This document shows, piece by piece, positions 63,783 through 64,000 of a stretch of 64,000 nucleotides of DNA. The stretch's first letter is position 1; every line of letters begins with the position of its first letter. The translations under genes and the position numbers were made by a program. This stretch comes from SSSZ01 sp036732025. Its GTDB lineage: Bacteria; Pseudomonadota; Gammaproteobacteria; Burkholderiales; Rhodocyclaceae. The stretch lies in contig DAINDE010000005.1 of the NCBI GenBank assembly GCA_036732025.1, positions 1-64,000 of the forward strand, given 5' to 3'. Under the pieces are notes generated by a model. It worked only from the letters and a program-made list of their open reading frames with translations, was not told where the DNA came from and ran no database searches.

Positions 63783-64000
63783 TTGGACAGTTCCCCGATG
63801 AGGGGCAGGATCTTGCCGCCCAGGACGTCCGGGGTGATGGGGCCGGTGTGCTTCATGCGGATGACGCCGGCCTTGTCGATGACGTAGGTCTCGGGCACGC
63901 CGTAGACCCCGTAGTCGATGCCGACGCGCCCGTCGAGGTCGAGGACCGACAGGGTGTAGGGGTCGCCATGCTGGGCCAGCCAGCGGCCGGCCCGTTCGAG
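63779..64000 (-). CDS. ccmG: Cytochrome c maturation thioredoxin CcmG/DsbE, C-terminal part
   Basis: The last 73 residues of a thioredoxin-like protein, cut by the window edge. YGVYGVPETYVIDKAG is the cis-Pro loop and downstream strand typical of CcmG/DsbE; the CxxC active site lies outside. It leads ccmH and ccmI in the same direction, the usual ccm order. Confidence 0.88.
   Translation of the reverse strand, partial: LERAGRWLAQHGDPYTLSVLDLDGRVGIDYGVYGVPETYVIDKAGVIRMKHTGPITPDVLGGKILPLIGELSK

Overview
This is a high-GC window with tightly packed, often ATGA-overlapping genes. Its gene content (Sec-type formate dehydrogenase, periplasmic nitrate reductase, PQQ synthesis, ccm, ThiS/ThiG-TrmB, RdgC, YicC-Gmk-RpoZ-SpoT, ArgS-SPOR-DsbA) suggests a facultatively anaerobic betaproteobacterium, most likely of the Rhodocyclales (Azospira/Dechloromonas/Thauera-like). 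The lineage is inferred from content and order; there is no rRNA here to confirm it. I see no tRNA, rRNA or CRISPR array, and no gene-free gap longer than about 290 bases.

Layout. 1-6.2 kb (minus strand): selenocysteine formate dehydrogenase fdnGHI, the maturation factor fdhE and the 5' end of selA. The operon is preceded by a consensus sigma-54 promoter and two dyads that look like activator sites, and fdnG holds an in-frame UGA with a SECIS-like hairpin. 6.2-9.2 kb: a small hypothetical gene, a DUF59/NnrS-like/PAS operon, and a lower-GC pair resembling a type VI amidase effector with its periplasmic immunity protein. 9.3-16.5 kb: a PhnCDE-type ABC transporter (possibly for selenium oxyanion) whose genes are split by a MASE4-GGDEF gene and, on the other strand, a fused membrane/spermidine-synthase-like gene. 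16.8-21.9 kb: tungstate transporter tupBCA, moeA, pncC and an MFS transporter. 22.1-24.1 kb: an isolated lower-GC gene for a GHKL ATPase fused to a PD-(D/E)xK nuclease-like domain, a candidate defence gene. 24.1-27.4 kb: pqqABCDE, including the 24-residue pqqA. 27.6-36.9 kb: housekeeping genes. 37-41.1 kb: two small Arg-rich proteins, then an NtrC-type response regulator and its sensor kinase. 41.1-51.5 kb: hemW-rdgB-rph-PP2C-STPK (minus) and yicC-gmk-rpoZ-spoT-dadA-tatD (plus). 51.5-64 kb: a PAS-GGDEF-EAL protein overlapping a dihaem cytochrome c peroxidase, the nap operon napDAGHB, a BON protein, a beta-propeller protein, and the ccmG-ccmH-ccmI tail.

How it fits together. The dominant theme is anaerobic, cofactor-dependent respiration. 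Formate oxidation needs Sec (selA, possibly the PhnD-like transporter), a Mo/W-bis-MGD cofactor (tupBCA, moeA) and FdhE. Nitrate reduction by Nap needs the same cofactor family plus cytochrome c maturation (ccm). CRP/FNR-type dyads lie upstream of both nap and pqqA, and a sigma-54 activator system is encoded in the same window as the sigma-54-type fdn promoter. The two lower-GC islands (8.4-9.2 kb and 22-24 kb) are the accessory parts and the best places to look for conflict biology.
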